Both the position numbers and the translations under genes were made by a program. 64,000 nucleotides of DNA from Endocalyx cinctus (Eukaryota; Ascomycota; Sordariomycetes; Amphisphaeriales; Apiosporaceae). The stretch lies in contig BCKC01000003.1 in NCBI GenBank assembly GCA_001600455.1, positions 2,828,315-2,892,314 on the forward strand, in the 5' to 3' direction. Shown piece by piece: positions 29,938 to 41,512 of this stretch. The notes beneath the pieces were generated by a model, which saw nothing but the letters and a program-made list of their open reading frames with translations, did not search any database and was not told the origin of the DNA. Numbering within the stretch: position 1 is the first letter of the stretch; each line of letters begins with the position of its first letter.

Positions 29938-32637
29938 TTATCCAACGACAGCCTTCATGCTGAGGCTCTCGAGGAATCCGGATAAGTCCTCTTTTCGAAC
30001 TTCGACGACGCAGTGTTCGAAGCTGTCTATCCGAACGCGCGCGCTGGTCTCGCTGACGACGTCCTGGAATGCGTTTCCGAATTTATTCAAGCCGTAGCCT
30101 CGGTCCTTGCGTTCCTCTACGTCGTCATCCTCATCTTCCGAGTCCGAGGCGTCGCTGCCTTCCGACTCAGTCTCGTCGTCGTCGTCCTCTTCCTCCTCTT
30201 GCTCGTCATCGTCCGCCGCTGCTGCTTTCTTCGCCGCCCGTTTTTCTTCTCGGATCTTTTCTTTATTTTTCCGCTTCAGCTCGCGTTCTTTTGCTTTAGC
30301 TTCCTTGGCTGCTTGTTTCTCCTTGGCCGCCTCGCGGTCTAAGAATGCGAGATCAGGCCCGCCGCCGCCTCCGGTACCCACGACGACGTAGACTCCGCGT
30401 TTCTCGTTCAAGCTGGCGACCACCAAGGGCGTGCCACGTCCGCCGTGAGACAGCTTGCCGGTGGCGTCCTTCTCCTGCTCCGCAAGCGCTTCGCCGATCC
30501 AGAGGGCAAGCTTGGTAAGTGCTGCCGGGTGCGTAAATAGGGGAACATCTGGGCCTTCTTTGATGACACACATGCGAAATGCGTGCAAGTGCTTGATTTG
30601 TCGCTTGCCGATGAGCGACGTGCCCGTGCGGAAGATAGCCCGGTGTAGGTATTGTGCTACGGGTACACCGGCCTTGAGAGCATCGATACTGTGTAATCCA
30701 TTAGTACTTACGCAAATGCTTGAAAAGGGTGAATTTTTGCTTACTTGTCAAGTGCATCATATGCTTCCCAAAACCGTCCGATCCATTCCTGGGATTCGGC
30801 CACGCCGCCATCATCCTCAGGGTCCACCGAAACCTGGCTAGGGCGAACACGTCCCTCTTCGTCTATTACAGTACTCTGCCGACCAACTTCGAGCAATGCA
30901 CCGATAACGACACCCACATCTTGTGCACTGAGGGTGGCTCGCCAACCCCAGCTCCGTACAAACCCCCAGCCGTCTTTGGCACCAGCTCGGTCCCTTCCGT
31001 CTGTCTCCGCTGCCGGGATCATATCCTCGAGGTTGTAAAGAGACGCGTACTTCAGAAGCTTAGCCCGTAATTCCTTCTTCACCTGTATGTCCATGTGGGT
31101 ATAGCTCTGTTTGCATTGAACTAGACTGACTCCCATCTTGGCTAGAAGTTTGTGCAGACGTTTGAGGCCGCTGTCGCTCCAGATTCGGAGTCTCGAGAAG
31201 AGATAGGGTGAATGTAGCATGCTGTCGTAAAGACTCCAATGCCTTACAAGGAGAAATTTCGGCTCGGGTGATAATCTGATGCTGGTGTCCTCGGGGCTGC
31301 GAGCTGTCGTGGGGATGATACCTTCTCCAAAAGAAGATTTTGGGCTGATTTCGGGTGGGTTGAGACGCCTTACCTCGTCTCGGAGGAGCTGCCTAATACG
31401 TGCCCCTCGAACTCCCATCCATCCCTTGGTCGGTTTCGCATCAGAGCTGCGAATTGTCACAGCCAATCCAGCGGATGATCTACCGTATAGCTCCATTGTC
31501 GTAACACCGACGATCGTCAACCATAGCAAATCGTTGTCCTCCCGACCCAACTCCGACGCGAGTGAGTAGATCATGGCAGAGATAGGTTCCGAGTACGAAG
31601 AACCCATCCGGTAGTATTTCCGGAGCACATCTTCATTTTCCTGTCGCATTCGTAGTAGTCTCCTCCTTAAGGCACGGGCTGAAGGACCTTTCGGTGGTTG
31701 TGCTGCCGAAGGGGGTTCTTCTATGTCATCCGATCTCGCAATTTCGTCGTCTCGTATAGATATCAATCCCCGCCGAGCTGGGCGACTTGGTGATTCGGGA
31801 ATAGGTGTAGACTGTATACGCTGTTAGTATAATTATGCTGGGGGAAATCAATTGAGGCTTTTTTTTTCTTCTTACGGAATTGCTTCGTCTTTTCTGCCGT
31901 GGCCGATCATCTTCTCCATCACTGCTTTCGTCATCGCGATCTGACCATGATTTTCTTTTCTGACCCGGCCTAGGCAAAGTTTCCTGCTCTTCCTCACTTT
32001 CCGAGTCGCTATCGCCGTAATCTTCGCCGTCATCTTCGATATCAGGCATGTCGACCAATGCGAGGTACGCGTCACGTTCCTCATTCAGACTTTCCTCGAT
32101 ATCGCCGTCGTCAAAAACCACTATTCCACCTTTGCCAGGCTTGTAGGATCGACCAATTCGGCCGGCGGTTATACCTTCGGGAGCACGCGCTTGATAACTC
32201 GTGTTGGTATCTGACGCGGGTTCCAGAGGATATCCACCAAAGACATTGCCAAGATTCCAGGGCCGATGTGAATCAATTATCCAGACTTCGACGCCACCGA
32301 ATGATTGTTCCTCACCCTCGACTTCGAGACCCAGTATTGTTCCCGTATCTACCATGCCGCCGACTCCTAGACAGACAACCACGCCGCCACTCCCTCCACG
32401 TGTTTCCATCATAGGAGCGACTAGCTCCTGGCCGGCTCGTTCGAGATCGCCATAACCGGCGACGGGGTGTATTTTATGAGGTATGTAGTCATGCTTGAGT
32501 AGCCTAGTTAATATTCGACAGGCACACAGAGCGTCGGGTTCGAGAGCAGCTAGAATAAGAACCGGGGGAGATAGAGGATGTCGAGTATTTTGGAGGTGAG
32601 TGTAGAGTTTGGATATTAGGTCGCGTGGCAGATACAT
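29938..32637 (-). CDS. CDC45: DNA replication initiation factor Cdc45
   Basis: Three exons (32637-31876, 31811-30745, 30688-29938) join in frame to 859 residues. Cdc45 is part of the CMG (Cdc45-MCM-GINS) replicative helicase in the nucleus. It starts MYLPRDLISKLYTHLQ, a typical Cdc45 N terminus; an upstream in-frame ATG at 32739 is less likely. An acidic Asp/Glu/Ser region near residues 205-235, followed by basic RPRQKRRSNS, matches the known acidic loop. Exon 2 carries LRRRLLRMRQENEDVLRKYY, YSLASELGREDNDLLWLTIVG and RIWSDSGLKRLHKLLAKMG. The end EHCVVEVRKEDLSGFLESLS is the conserved Cdc45 terminus. A second, highly charged insert at about residues 728-805 interrupts the C-terminal domain. Introns are standard (gtaag donors; ctaac branch site seen in the first). 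Confidence 0.95.
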
Positions 32638-33554
32638 AGCTAAAGGAGTATCTGGACGCGTATTTAAGAATGCTATCGTGAATTCATGGGAAGAAGACCC
32701 GGGCTCTTTGAGATGAAGAGTGGTGAGACTAGATTTCAAGTACGCGTATTTCTATATTTGTACTTGGTTAGAAAATATGAAAATATATTTCTTTGAGAAT
32801 ATGAAATATAGAAACAATTGGTGAGGGTAAAGTAGAGTAGTAGGTAGAGAGAGATATATAGATATTTCGAAGTTGACTAAATTAGGAGTGATCGCTTGGT
32901 GGGTTGGTGTAAGTACTTTTTGGGTACCTGGTAAGTGTTTATGAAGAGACGCGCTTTACACGCTTTAAGAACGCGATTAAAGCTAGTGGAGGTACCTCAG
33001 TATTTTTTTTTTTTAATGAATATTAACGCCTTTAATGCATATTCAAGTACTAACGGTAAGATCTCTTCAGTTCAGCCACATATGTGGGGCATTTTCTTAT
33101 TCAAAGAGTGTTTAGATGCATATATGTAAATACGAGGTACTCCGTATTCACCGATCAACTTCTATTTTCGATTCCCTTTTACATTTAATGACCTTCAGTA
33201 TCGTTAATCTTAACAAGACTGCTTCAGACTTATTATAAGGACGCGCTACTCTCGTAGTATTCTCTAGGGGTTGTTTATTTTATTCAATTTATTATATTCT
33301 AAAGCCAACTTATATATCATATTAAACATATGTTCGTATATTCATGAGGTGAATGATAGCATCATCTCGAGAAAGGCAAGCTGCCGCTAGTCAAGTGACA
33401 CAAAATCCATTCTTAAACAGCTTAATTACATTTGAACTCGCTTGACTCATAAGATGACTATTCCGATGGCCATTCACCTCAAATAACTATGTGACATTAA
33501 TGTGGAACACGGGGGTAATGACCACCGTTCTTTAACTAACTTATCAGACTCAAT
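32638..33554. other. Intergenic upstream of CDC45
   Basis: AT-rich promoter region of the minus-strand CDC45 gene and 3' flank of the next minus-strand gene. A GTACTCCGTAT motif lies at 33137-33147. No gene is supported. Confidence 0.6.
33137..33147. repeat. GTACTCCGTAT variant of dispersed 11-mer
   Basis: Same one-base variant as the copy at 28620; intergenic. Confidence 0.5.
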
Positions 33555-35382
33555 TCACACGACTAAGCAGTCTATCTCTATACCCCGAAGCTGCGCCAAC
33601 CAGCTCCTAGCGGTGTCTGCGGCCTCGTCTCGAAGCTGCCATATCTTGGTGAGGATTTCCATGGCCGAAGTCAGCATCCCCCAGGGACAGTGGTCTCGGA
33701 TGGCGTGTAGCCGGGCGAGGACCCAGGCCCTACGTGCCGGGGACGCCGTCTCTACGCCCGCGAGGAACACGGGCCAAGTCGTGCACTTGAAGAGCGGGTT
33801 ATCCGTCTCGACGGGCGAGAGCTGATACAGGATCGCGCTCGCGAGATCCTCTGTTGTAGGTAAGGTTGGTAGCTCGTCGTCATCCGTTGCGAGGGCATCC
33901 TCATTATTACTGGATCGTCTCTTTCGAACCTCCTTCGGGATACTCGGCGCTAGCATTAAAATAAAAAGGCAGACGGTTGCCCGGTACGCCGCCGCTATGT
34001 GTCTCCGATACGTTATTTCGAACGAGTCCGAGCGTTCGCCGCTGGAGCTATTTCGAAGGCAGACACTGGTAGCCCACGCGTCGATGTTGAATGACTGGGC
34101 CTCGTGAAGGAGACTTATGTAGGAATCCACTTGCTCTCTGGTCAGCGTGTGGTCCTTGTCGACTTTGATGTCTCGAGCGAGGCGAGAGGCGCGGAGGAAA
34201 ATTAGCATGAGGAAAGCCGGACAACTATGATAGCTGTTCGCCTCGGTGCGCAGCAGGATATCATAGACATCTGCAACGTCCCATTCTCGTGACCTAGGTT
34301 CCGAGTTCGAGTCCAGAGGAGGAGGAATAAGGGACTCGAGCGCGTTTCTCCAAATATAGTAGGCCACTGTGTCGGAGGCAACATAATCGCAGACACGCAA
34401 CGATCTACTTAGCGAAGGCGAGTCTAAATTGGACATCGAGGCATTTGGAATCTCCAAAGGAGTTAGCCTCATCTCTTCACATAAAGATAGCGACGGAAAG
34501 TCGTCTAAGGGCGAAGATACCGATGGAAAAGTGAGTATGCGAAGAGGATCGGAGGAACGCTTGCGTAGGAGCTCTACTGCGGCCGTCATGTGACTCCTCC
34601 AGTCATCTTTGCCGGCGTCAATAAGCGTGAAATTGAGAAAGAACAGGACTGTAGAGAGCAAGATATCACTCTCGATACCGGTGTCTATCTCACTGCCGTC
34701 GGCGGACCTTCGATCTCGGAATATCTTCAGTAAGGCTTGTATTGCTCTGTGTCGCTCATGCAATGCATCGACGGTGGCAGTGGCGGCCGCGAAAGAATCT
34801 CGCATCCCCACGGCTGCCGCGTGCTTTATCCCATAGGAGTAGTGCATAGCCGAGACGGCAACAATAATGTGCTTTAAAAACGGATACATTTGCGACATGG
34901 GAAGTAGCTCTCTGAAGGGATTGACACCCCTATGTGGTGAATCATGGACGACAAGGTCCTGGCAGAAACGGGACACGACTACGTAGTCTTAGAGCATGAT
35001 CCAATGCAGAATAGAAAGGGCACGCGGGAGTGTGCTTACAATAAAATAGGTATTGTCGACATGACGACTTGAGATCTTGAAATAGCGGGTCTGTGAGAGC
35101 GGTGGTTGGAGCACCCCGCGTACTCCATTCCGGGGGTCGAGATACATTTAAGACTTTTAGTGGAGTGGATGAGGTACCGGTGCAGTGGTAAGAGTCCGAC
35201 GGCCTAGACTTTTTGTTCTGGGCTGCTGAACTATGAACAACCGTATTGGTCCATCGATAGAGCTTTGCGTATCCCAAACACTGCTGCCCGGATCGTATAC
35301 ACTTATTGCACCCAGGCACGGAACGATCGCACCGAAGTCGGCGCCGTCGACAGTTGTGGCAGCTTTTTACAAATTCCGACAT
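33555..35382 (-). CDS. Zn2Cys6 transcription factor with fungal TF domain
   Basis: Two exons (35382-35040 and 34978-33555) join in frame to 588 residues. The N terminus MSEFVKSCHNCRRRRLRCDR begins a Zn2Cys6 binuclear cluster with six cysteines at residues 8, 11, 18, 25, 28 and 35 (C-x2-C-x6-C-x6-C-x2-C-x6-C). This is a DNA-binding domain specific to fungi. The spliced junction reads QYLFYFVSRFCQDLVV and runs into the long helical regulatory domain (NPFRELLPMSQMYPFLKHII and onward) typical of the Fungal_trans_2/DUF3468-type regulators. The intron is 61 bp with a gtaagc donor and tag acceptor. The gene is divergent from the MFS transporter at 36351, so it is a candidate local regulator of that transporter. 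The target and inducer are unknown. Confidence 0.88.
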
Positions 35383-36350
35383 AGGATAACTAACACGGTC
35401 ACCGCTAACGCTTTTTAAATTAATTACACGACAGGAAGTAAAACAAAGTTGCTTAACAATAACTCTCACCCTTGCAATCGTAATAGATGAATGGAATCAA
35501 TGAATATATTGGACTACTGATCCTTTCACGCCCGAGAAAATGATAATTATGACTCGGGAAATATGGCACCGTATATTATACGCAGTACGCATAAGGGGTC
35601 GAATTGAACCAATAAAGACAAAAGACAGTACATATATATGTACAGCACCAACTACATTAGCATTTGAACTTACATGAAGGTCGGGTTCTCGTAATGCAAG
35701 ACTTGTAAAAAGGTTTCCTATTTAGGCTATGACATAACGATTTAAAGGGCGCCCTAGCGGATACACATTATTAAGCTACAGCTTATCCTCGTTGCTGTTG
35801 GAATTGTGCCGCTATGTTGGTGGAGATAAGCTTCATCATCCACCCTGTTGATGGAGACAGGTTGTGGATTAGGGGAAACTGACTTATACTCTATACGGTA
35901 GCCAAGGTGCAAACACTGCATAAATTATGGAAATATCGTAGAGCCTGACATAGTGAGTCGTTGCGGAGAAGAACTGTGCGAACTTTGCACGTAAGATTTG
36001 GTCCAAGTTATATACCTACTATCATAGAATTCTTCTGCGTGTAGTAACCTTTCCTTAATGTGGGAGCCAAGTTGCAATACATACATATATACACATACAT
36101 AGGATAAATCTTTATTTTTTTTTTTAATAATCAGTTCCCGTTCCTATGTATTTATTACACATCCCCGTACCCTTCATAGGTATATAATCACCTTCGCCGT
36201 GAAGATCTATTCTAGATATGTATAGTATTCCCCTGTACTAGGCGGTCAACGTCGAGGAAGACACGGAGTGGTATAAAATCACTGCATTACCTACGCCGTT
36301 CTTACTATTATCGAAATTCATACAAGGAGAGTTTTCTCTCACTACCCACC
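35383..36350. other. Divergent promoter region, regulator and MFS transporter
   Basis: Shared 5' space between the minus-strand Zn2Cys6 regulator and the plus-strand MFS gene. Isolated CGG triplets are present, but I see no clear paired CGG operator. A TATA-like element lies before the MFS start. Confidence 0.55.
36272..36279 (+). promoter_or_regulatory. TATA-like element upstream of MFS gene
   Basis: TATAAAAT lies about 75 bp before the MFS start codon at 36351, a plausible distance for a fungal core promoter. Confidence 0.45.
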
Positions 36351-38359
36351 ATGACAACACAATCGTCAACTACGGTGTCTCACGACCCAGACGTAATAAT
36401 CACCGCCCCCCTCACTCCAGCCCCTTCCATCCCTCGTCCGCAAAGAAAAGAAACAGGTGAAGATGTGGTTCACAAAACCGGGATATCCAGACCCTCCTCC
36501 TCCTCCTCCTCCTCCTCCTCCTCCACCACCACCACCACCACCACCAACACCGTAGCAGCAACGGCAAGAATAGAAGACTGCCCGGACGAGAACGCCGTGA
36601 TCGAAGAGCTCGGCCGGAGACGTCCGGCCGTGTTTCCGACCGCGATGGCCGAGGTCGGCTTCCTCTTCGCCGCCATCGCCTCCATGATGATGAGCGAGTA
36701 CTTCGTGAGCGGCGTGACCCTGGTGCTTCCCGAGATCGCCGTCGAGCTCCGCATACCGGAATCGGAGCGGACCTGGCTGACCGCCATCCCGAACGTCACT
36801 ACGGCCGCGTTGCTGCTTCCCTGCGCGCGACTGGTAAGTTATTTTTTTTTTTTTTTTTTTTATGAATTTAGACAGCTTTTTTCTCTTCTTTTTGGAGACA
36901 ATATGTATCACGTATATATGAAACTAAAAAAAAGAACAGTGCGATCAATACGGTGGCCGCATCATCTTCGTAACCGGGCACGTCTGGCTCCTCCTCTGGT
37001 CCCTCGTCGCGGGTTTCAGCCCCTCCCCGACCGTGCTGATCCTCTGCCGAGCGATGCAAGGGGTCGGATCCGCCGTCTTCCTACCGGCCGGCCTCGCCGT
37101 CCTGGGCCAGGCGTACGCTCGCCCGGGGCCCCGCAAAAACCTCGCTTACGGCCTGTACGGAGCGATGGCGTGCTTAGGCTTCTATTTCGGCATCTTCGTC
37201 GGCGCCGTCGCCGCTCAGCTCCTAGGCTGGCGCTGGTACTTCTGGATCGGCGCCGCGTGCGTGCTCGTCGTCGTGGCCGCCGGGCTCGCGTGTATCCCGT
37301 CGAGGGACGCGCTTCGTCTCGTCGGTGGTGGTGGTGGTAGTGGTAGTAGTGGTGGTAATGATACTAATCACGACGAAAGTAACGACGTGCGTATGGATTG
37401 GTTAGGTTTCGTAACCATCGTTCCCGGCTTGGTCCTCGTGGTGTACGCGCTTACGGGAGGGGGCAGCGCTCCGGATGGTTGGCGCACGCCGTACATCTAC
37501 GTTACCTTCATCCTCGGGAGCCTTCTGCTTGCCCTGGCCGTCTATGTCGAAGGTTGGGTCTCCTCTGATCCACTATTGCCTCCTGATTTGTTTAAGGCAA
37601 AGTATATGAAGCGTCTCGTGGTTTTGCTCCTATGCTCGTATGGTACATACGGCCTCTTCTTATTTTATGCGAGCTTCTAGTAAGTAGCGAACCCTTCATT
37701 ATTCATTTGACAAACAATTCGGAATATCTGCTGACCCCGATAGCCTCCAAGCCGTGCTTCAAACCACACCCCTCCAGACCGCAGCATGGTTTACTCCGTT
37801 GGCTGTTGGGGGCATCATCCTGGCGCTGACGGGCGGTTTCGTACTTCACATCTTACCAGGCCGCGTCTTGTTAATGATCTCAGGCATAGGATTTTTTGTT
37901 TCTATGTTGTTATTTGCGTTAATGCCCGCGCAGTCTGCTTCGGGGTCCCCGTCGACGAGCTTTTTGTATTGGGCATATGTATTTCCGGCCATGATCGGTG
38001 GTACCGTTGGCGTGGATATTACCTTCAACGTTACCAACGTCTTCATCACGACGGCCGTGCCGAACCGTCTCCAAGCATCCGCTAGTGGTCTTATCAATAG
38101 TTTGCTTTACCTCGGAATGGCATTCTGGCTCGGCGTAGGCGAGCTGGCCGTTTCGACGACGGTCCAGTACCGCGGGAGTGAGAACATAAGTTTGCGCGAG
38201 CAATACCAAATCGGTTTCTGGACTGGTGTTGGATTGGCTATCTTAGTAGCTGGTCTAACGGTTACTGTCAATATTGGACAAGCAGCTGCAGACAGGACAG
38301 CAGATGAAAAGGAAAAATTGGATCAAGAGACAAATCAAGGTTGGGTGTTGGGTGGATAG
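36351..38359 (+). CDS. MFS multidrug/efflux-type transporter
   Basis: Three exons (36351-36833, 36940-37679, 37744-38359) join in frame to 612 residues. The cytosolic N terminus (about 95 residues) includes a Ser10-Thr7 run encoded by TCC and ACC repeats. The membrane part begins at AEVGFLFAAIASMMMSEYFV. Motif A-like CDQYGGRIIFVTGHVW follows the first junction, then LILCRAMQGVGSAVFLPAGL, and LGWRWYFWIGAACVLVVV at the end of the first half. The second half holds further membrane segments, including GGTVGVDITFNVTNVFITTA and FWTGVGLAILVAGLTVTVNI. The pattern fits the drug:H+ antiporter group with about 14 segments (DHA2-like); the substrate is unknown. Both introns have gtaagt donors; the first carries a T20 tract. 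A Gly/Ser-rich, Asn-containing loop sits between the halves. Regulators flank it on both sides. Confidence 0.87.
36490..36547 (+). repeat. TCC/ACC coding microsatellite
   Basis: About ten TCC codons followed by about seven ACC codons encode adjacent Ser and Thr runs in the cytosolic N terminus of the MFS transporter. Such tracts vary readily in length. Confidence 0.8.
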
Positions 38360-38650
38360 ATTGTAGAGAAGACAACAAATGATAGAAGTAAATAAAGAAA
38401 CAGTAAGCATTAAATAGAACATCCTATTACATTTCAGTACAGACTAAAATATTGGACATGACATTACACCATGATATCGACCTTTTTAAATCCCCTTTCC
38501 CAGCACCAATGTAGTTCCTCATCCCAATCTTCGCTATAGCCCCATTCGCTTCAACAACCTGAAAGATAAAAATAAGTAGAGACGACTTAAACAAAGAAAA
38601 AAGATACTTGCTCGCCGACTCTGGCAGGCAGCTAAGCGTTCTCGCGTCTC

Positions 38651-41512
38651 TTATCCATCCATGCTATCGTGATTGCAATCGCCCGACTGCTGTAGGAGCT
38701 GGTACGACGAGTCTGTCATAGGTGAAACGCCTTCGGGCATGTCAGATAGTGAAAACTGAGTCTCACCGCTGGAGAAGAGCTCTAGATCTCCCGTTGTTAC
38801 GAAGCGCCGCGGCTCCTTTTGCTTGAGCGACGTCCAAAATCCTTCACTCTCACTTGTAACCGAGTTGTCGTCGACTGTATGAGATGCAGCGGTAGAATAG
38901 TTAGTTGCCGTGGTCAGTGTAGAGCACGACTGCGGCTGAGGCGGAGAATTGTTCGACTCTTGCGTAGTGCTATGATAACGCCATGAATCGGCGTAGGTTT
39001 CGACTTGTCCTCCCGATGAGCCATCGGCGTGGGAGAACGGTCTATTCGGGTCTGCGCCCTGGGCAGAGGAACTACGATTAATCGCCGTAAACGAGGCCGT
39101 AGTAGTCAGAGATGTGCCATTCGTAGTTGGAGTATTTCTTTCGGATGATGTCTGCTCCGAAATCCCTGCCTGGGACCGCTCGGCAAGGTCCATGTGATCT
39201 TGCTCATCAGGTTGAAGATGCCCAAAATCTTTCATGGTCTTAAACAAGCGCTGGTACTCTTCCAAGCCACCACCCGTACCACCGTGTCGAACACGTAATG
39301 TTGATTTGTTAGGCTGTCGATTGATATCTGAAAATCTTGAATAATCTTGTCTAATATTCTTAAAATAAGTATCCATATCACGCAGTATGCTCACGTAGGT
39401 GGATGCCATCTTCAACCATGTCGACAACTGATGAAGAGTGTGGAAGGCGACTGCAGTTGGTCCTTCATTAAATACACCTTGCCCGGTATCATCTTGCCGC
39501 ATGTTTTCGTCGTCAGATTTAAGCATGTATCCTGCCGTGTCCATCCGAGGGAAGTGGGAGCCATAGAGGCCTACGAACGCGGCAGTCCATACGGCAAAGA
39601 GGACTACAGTAGATCGGGGTAGCCTATCCTTCCTCTGACATATCTCAATCAGTTCCACGATTCCCCTCGCGGCTTTGAACATTGCCTCGGCGCTTTCTCT
39701 CCACCATCCATCGGGTGGCTCGTATTCACTCCTGGGGAAAGTTGGGTGGTCTAGGGGGCCCTCTGGTTCTTTACAACGGATTGGCACAAACGGAACGTAC
39801 TCCCGGTGTAGCATGATCAAACAGACGCAGCGGAGCATGTGGAGGAGCACGTACACGCTTGAAGCTTGGTGGTTTTCATGCCTGAAATAGTTGGACCTCG
39901 AAAAGGTGAATGTGCTTGGAAGCGCAGAGTCGAAATCGTCCAAATTTTTTCGCAACTGATAGAATTTGGTGCGATTATCCCAGGGAGGGTACTTTTCAAT
40001 TAAACGACCTCCCTGGGAACTAAATTTGGAAACTTCACCCCAGATATCCACTAGCTGTATGAAACGACGCAACACGCTGTCATCGGCCGCTTTTCGACCT
40101 TTGTCTGTCAAACGGCCAGTCTGAACTTCCATGGCGAGATCAAATTTGTCCTCGGAGCAAGGTAGCTGAATTTGTAGGTCTTGCCGCTGAATTATCGAGA
40201 CTCGTTCCTTACCGCAAGCGAGCATCCTATCGAGTATAAAACAGCTGAACATAATTCGCCTCTTCATCTCTTTCTGCAAGGCCACTTCGGATTCCGGAAT
40301 GGACTCTTTCTGCTGAGACTCGGCGACTCTGGAATTAGGACCACCTGCATGGTGCGCGTCAACGAAGCCGAGGGCTAGGAACTGTGCCATTCTGATAGCC
40401 GTCCCGACGTACATCCAGGCCGTCAGGCCTCCCGTCTTCGGCTGCGTCTGGCTCCATTCGTACAGACCCAGCATGAGAAGAGCGGCCACCCTGTCGATCG
40501 AAGCACTGCTCATGGCGGTACGTAAAGGTCCTAAGGCCATGGATAAAATATCAGCGTAGTACTCGGAGGCCGCGGCGGGATCAAGCTGTGTCTGAACTGG
40601 CCGAGTTCTGGCATTTCCAGGTTGATTATTGCAAATATGTGCGACATATTTGACGAGATCGGGATGAAAACGAGCAGTAAGTGTTAATACACCAAGCAGA
40701 ACCAAATTAGAGTCGGAATCGGCTTCCGATCGGGGCGTCTTAAGCTTCCGACCTAACTTCTCTTTCATAGTCGGTAGATGCAAGAACGGAAGTTCGGGAG
40801 CGAAATGCAACTTATAGAGATCCAATACTTGATCCCACAAATCTTCGGTCAAGAAAGGAGCGGCAAGAACTTCCTCGGCGTGAGCGGTACCCCTTTGCTT
40901 GTCGATTCTGGATATGTCGTCGATCTTTTTGAGTTTCTTCCTGTCAGGACCTGTTTCTCGTTCCTGCTTGACACCGCCGGAGGGCTCGGCCCGTTTCGGG
41001 GCAGTATTGGGATTGCTGTATTCGCATTGCTTGCCAGTTTTGATGCAGCTGTCACAGGGAGCATGGCCGCCATTATTCTCACACTTTATCTTAGACTTCC
41101 GGCATCTCAAACAGGCGACACTCGAACGCATTGGCGGGCGCATCTTGGCCGGCTTTTTACCCTCCAAGCCAGTAACTGTCATTATTCTCACCTCGTCATC
41201 CCCTGCGCCCCGATCCCTCCCCCCGCCTCCTAACGCGCTCTGTGTCGGATCCGTATTCGGTTGCCGTCTACTGGGCGAAACCGGTTGCGGTGTGCCTCGA
41301 GAGTCTAAAGGTGCATTGGACGGGGAGAAGGAGGGAGGGTATTTTCTCTTGGACGTATTCAGATGGGATGGAATTTTGGAAATATCATCTGAATCCGAAG
41401 GGTCAGGTGGGGAAAGAATCGAATGAATACGAATTGGATTGGAAATCGTGACGGCTGGGTCTATGCAAGACCCGTGAAGTCGAATATGGAATTCAGCAAG
41501 TTTCGAGTACAA
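38651..41512 (-). CDS. Zn2Cys6 transcription factor with Fungal_trans domain, start uncertain
   Basis: An open frame of 953 codons without an intron. The first ATG inside it is at 41182 (giving 843 residues, MTVTGLEGKKPAK). The segment upstream to 41512 looks coding (IRIHSILSPPDPSDSDD and a Ser/Pro-rich stretch) but has no ATG of its own, so a 5' exon or a start further upstream is possible. The DNA-binding domain is SVACLRCRKSKIKCENN with the cysteine pairs continued in PCDSCIKTGKQCEY. It is followed by a Lys-rich linker and the middle homology region (DLYKLHFAPELPFLHLP, LLMLGLYEWSQTQP, FILDRMLACGKERV). This is the standard layout of a Gal4-type regulator with a Fungal_trans domain. The last 200 residues are Ser/Thr/Asn-rich and probably an activation region. 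It is convergent with the MFS transporter, ends 291 bp apart. Target genes are unknown. Confidence 0.85.
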   Translation of the reverse strand: MYSKLAEFHIRLHGSCIDPAVTISNPIRIHSILSPPDPSDSDDISKIPSHLNTSKRKYPPSFSPSNAPLDSRGTPQPVSPSRRQPNTDPTQSALGGGGRDRGAGDDEVRIMTVTGLEGKKPAKMRPPMRSSVACLRCRKSKIKCENNGGHAPCDSCIKTGKQCEYSNPNTAPKRAEPSGGVKQERETGPDRKKLKKIDDISRIDKQRGTAHAEEVLAAPFLTEDLWDQVLDLYKLHFAPELPFLHLPTMKEKLGRKLKTPRSEADSDSNLVLLGVLTLTARFHPDLVKYVAHICNNQPGNARTRPVQTQLDPAAASEYYADILSMALGPLRTAMSSASIDRVAALLMLGLYEWSQTQPKTGGLTAWMYVGTAIRMAQFLALGFVDAHHAGGPNSRVAESQQKESIPESEVALQKEMKRRIMFSCFILDRMLACGKERVSIIQRQDLQIQLPCSEDKFDLAMEVQTGRLTDKGRKAADDSVLRRFIQLVDIWGEVSKFSSQGGRLIEKYPPWDNRTKFYQLRKNLDDFDSALPSTFTFSRSNYFRHENHQASSVYVLLHMLRCVCLIMLHREYVPFVPIRCKEPEGPLDHPTFPRSEYEPPDGWWRESAEAMFKAARGIVELIEICQRKDRLPRSTVVLFAVWTAAFVGLYGSHFPRMDTAGYMLKSDDENMRQDDTGQGVFNEGPTAVAFHTLHQLSTWLKMASTYVSILRDMDTYFKNIRQDYSRFSDINRQPNKSTLRVRHGGTGGGLEEYQRLFKTMKDFGHLQPDEQDHMDLAERSQAGISEQTSSERNTPTTNGTSLTTTASFTAINRSSSAQGADPNRPFSHADGSSGGQVETYADSWRYHSTTQESNNSPPQPQSCSTLTTATNYSTAASHTVDDNSVTSESEGFWTSLKQKEPRRFVTTGDLELFSSGETQFSLSDMPEGVSPMTDSSYQLLQQSGDCNHDSMDG

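Noticed and set aside
40778..41426. Two plus-strand open frames of 151-175 codons
   Set aside because: Antisense shadows of the Zn2Cys6 gene, whose cysteine cluster is unambiguous on the minus strand.
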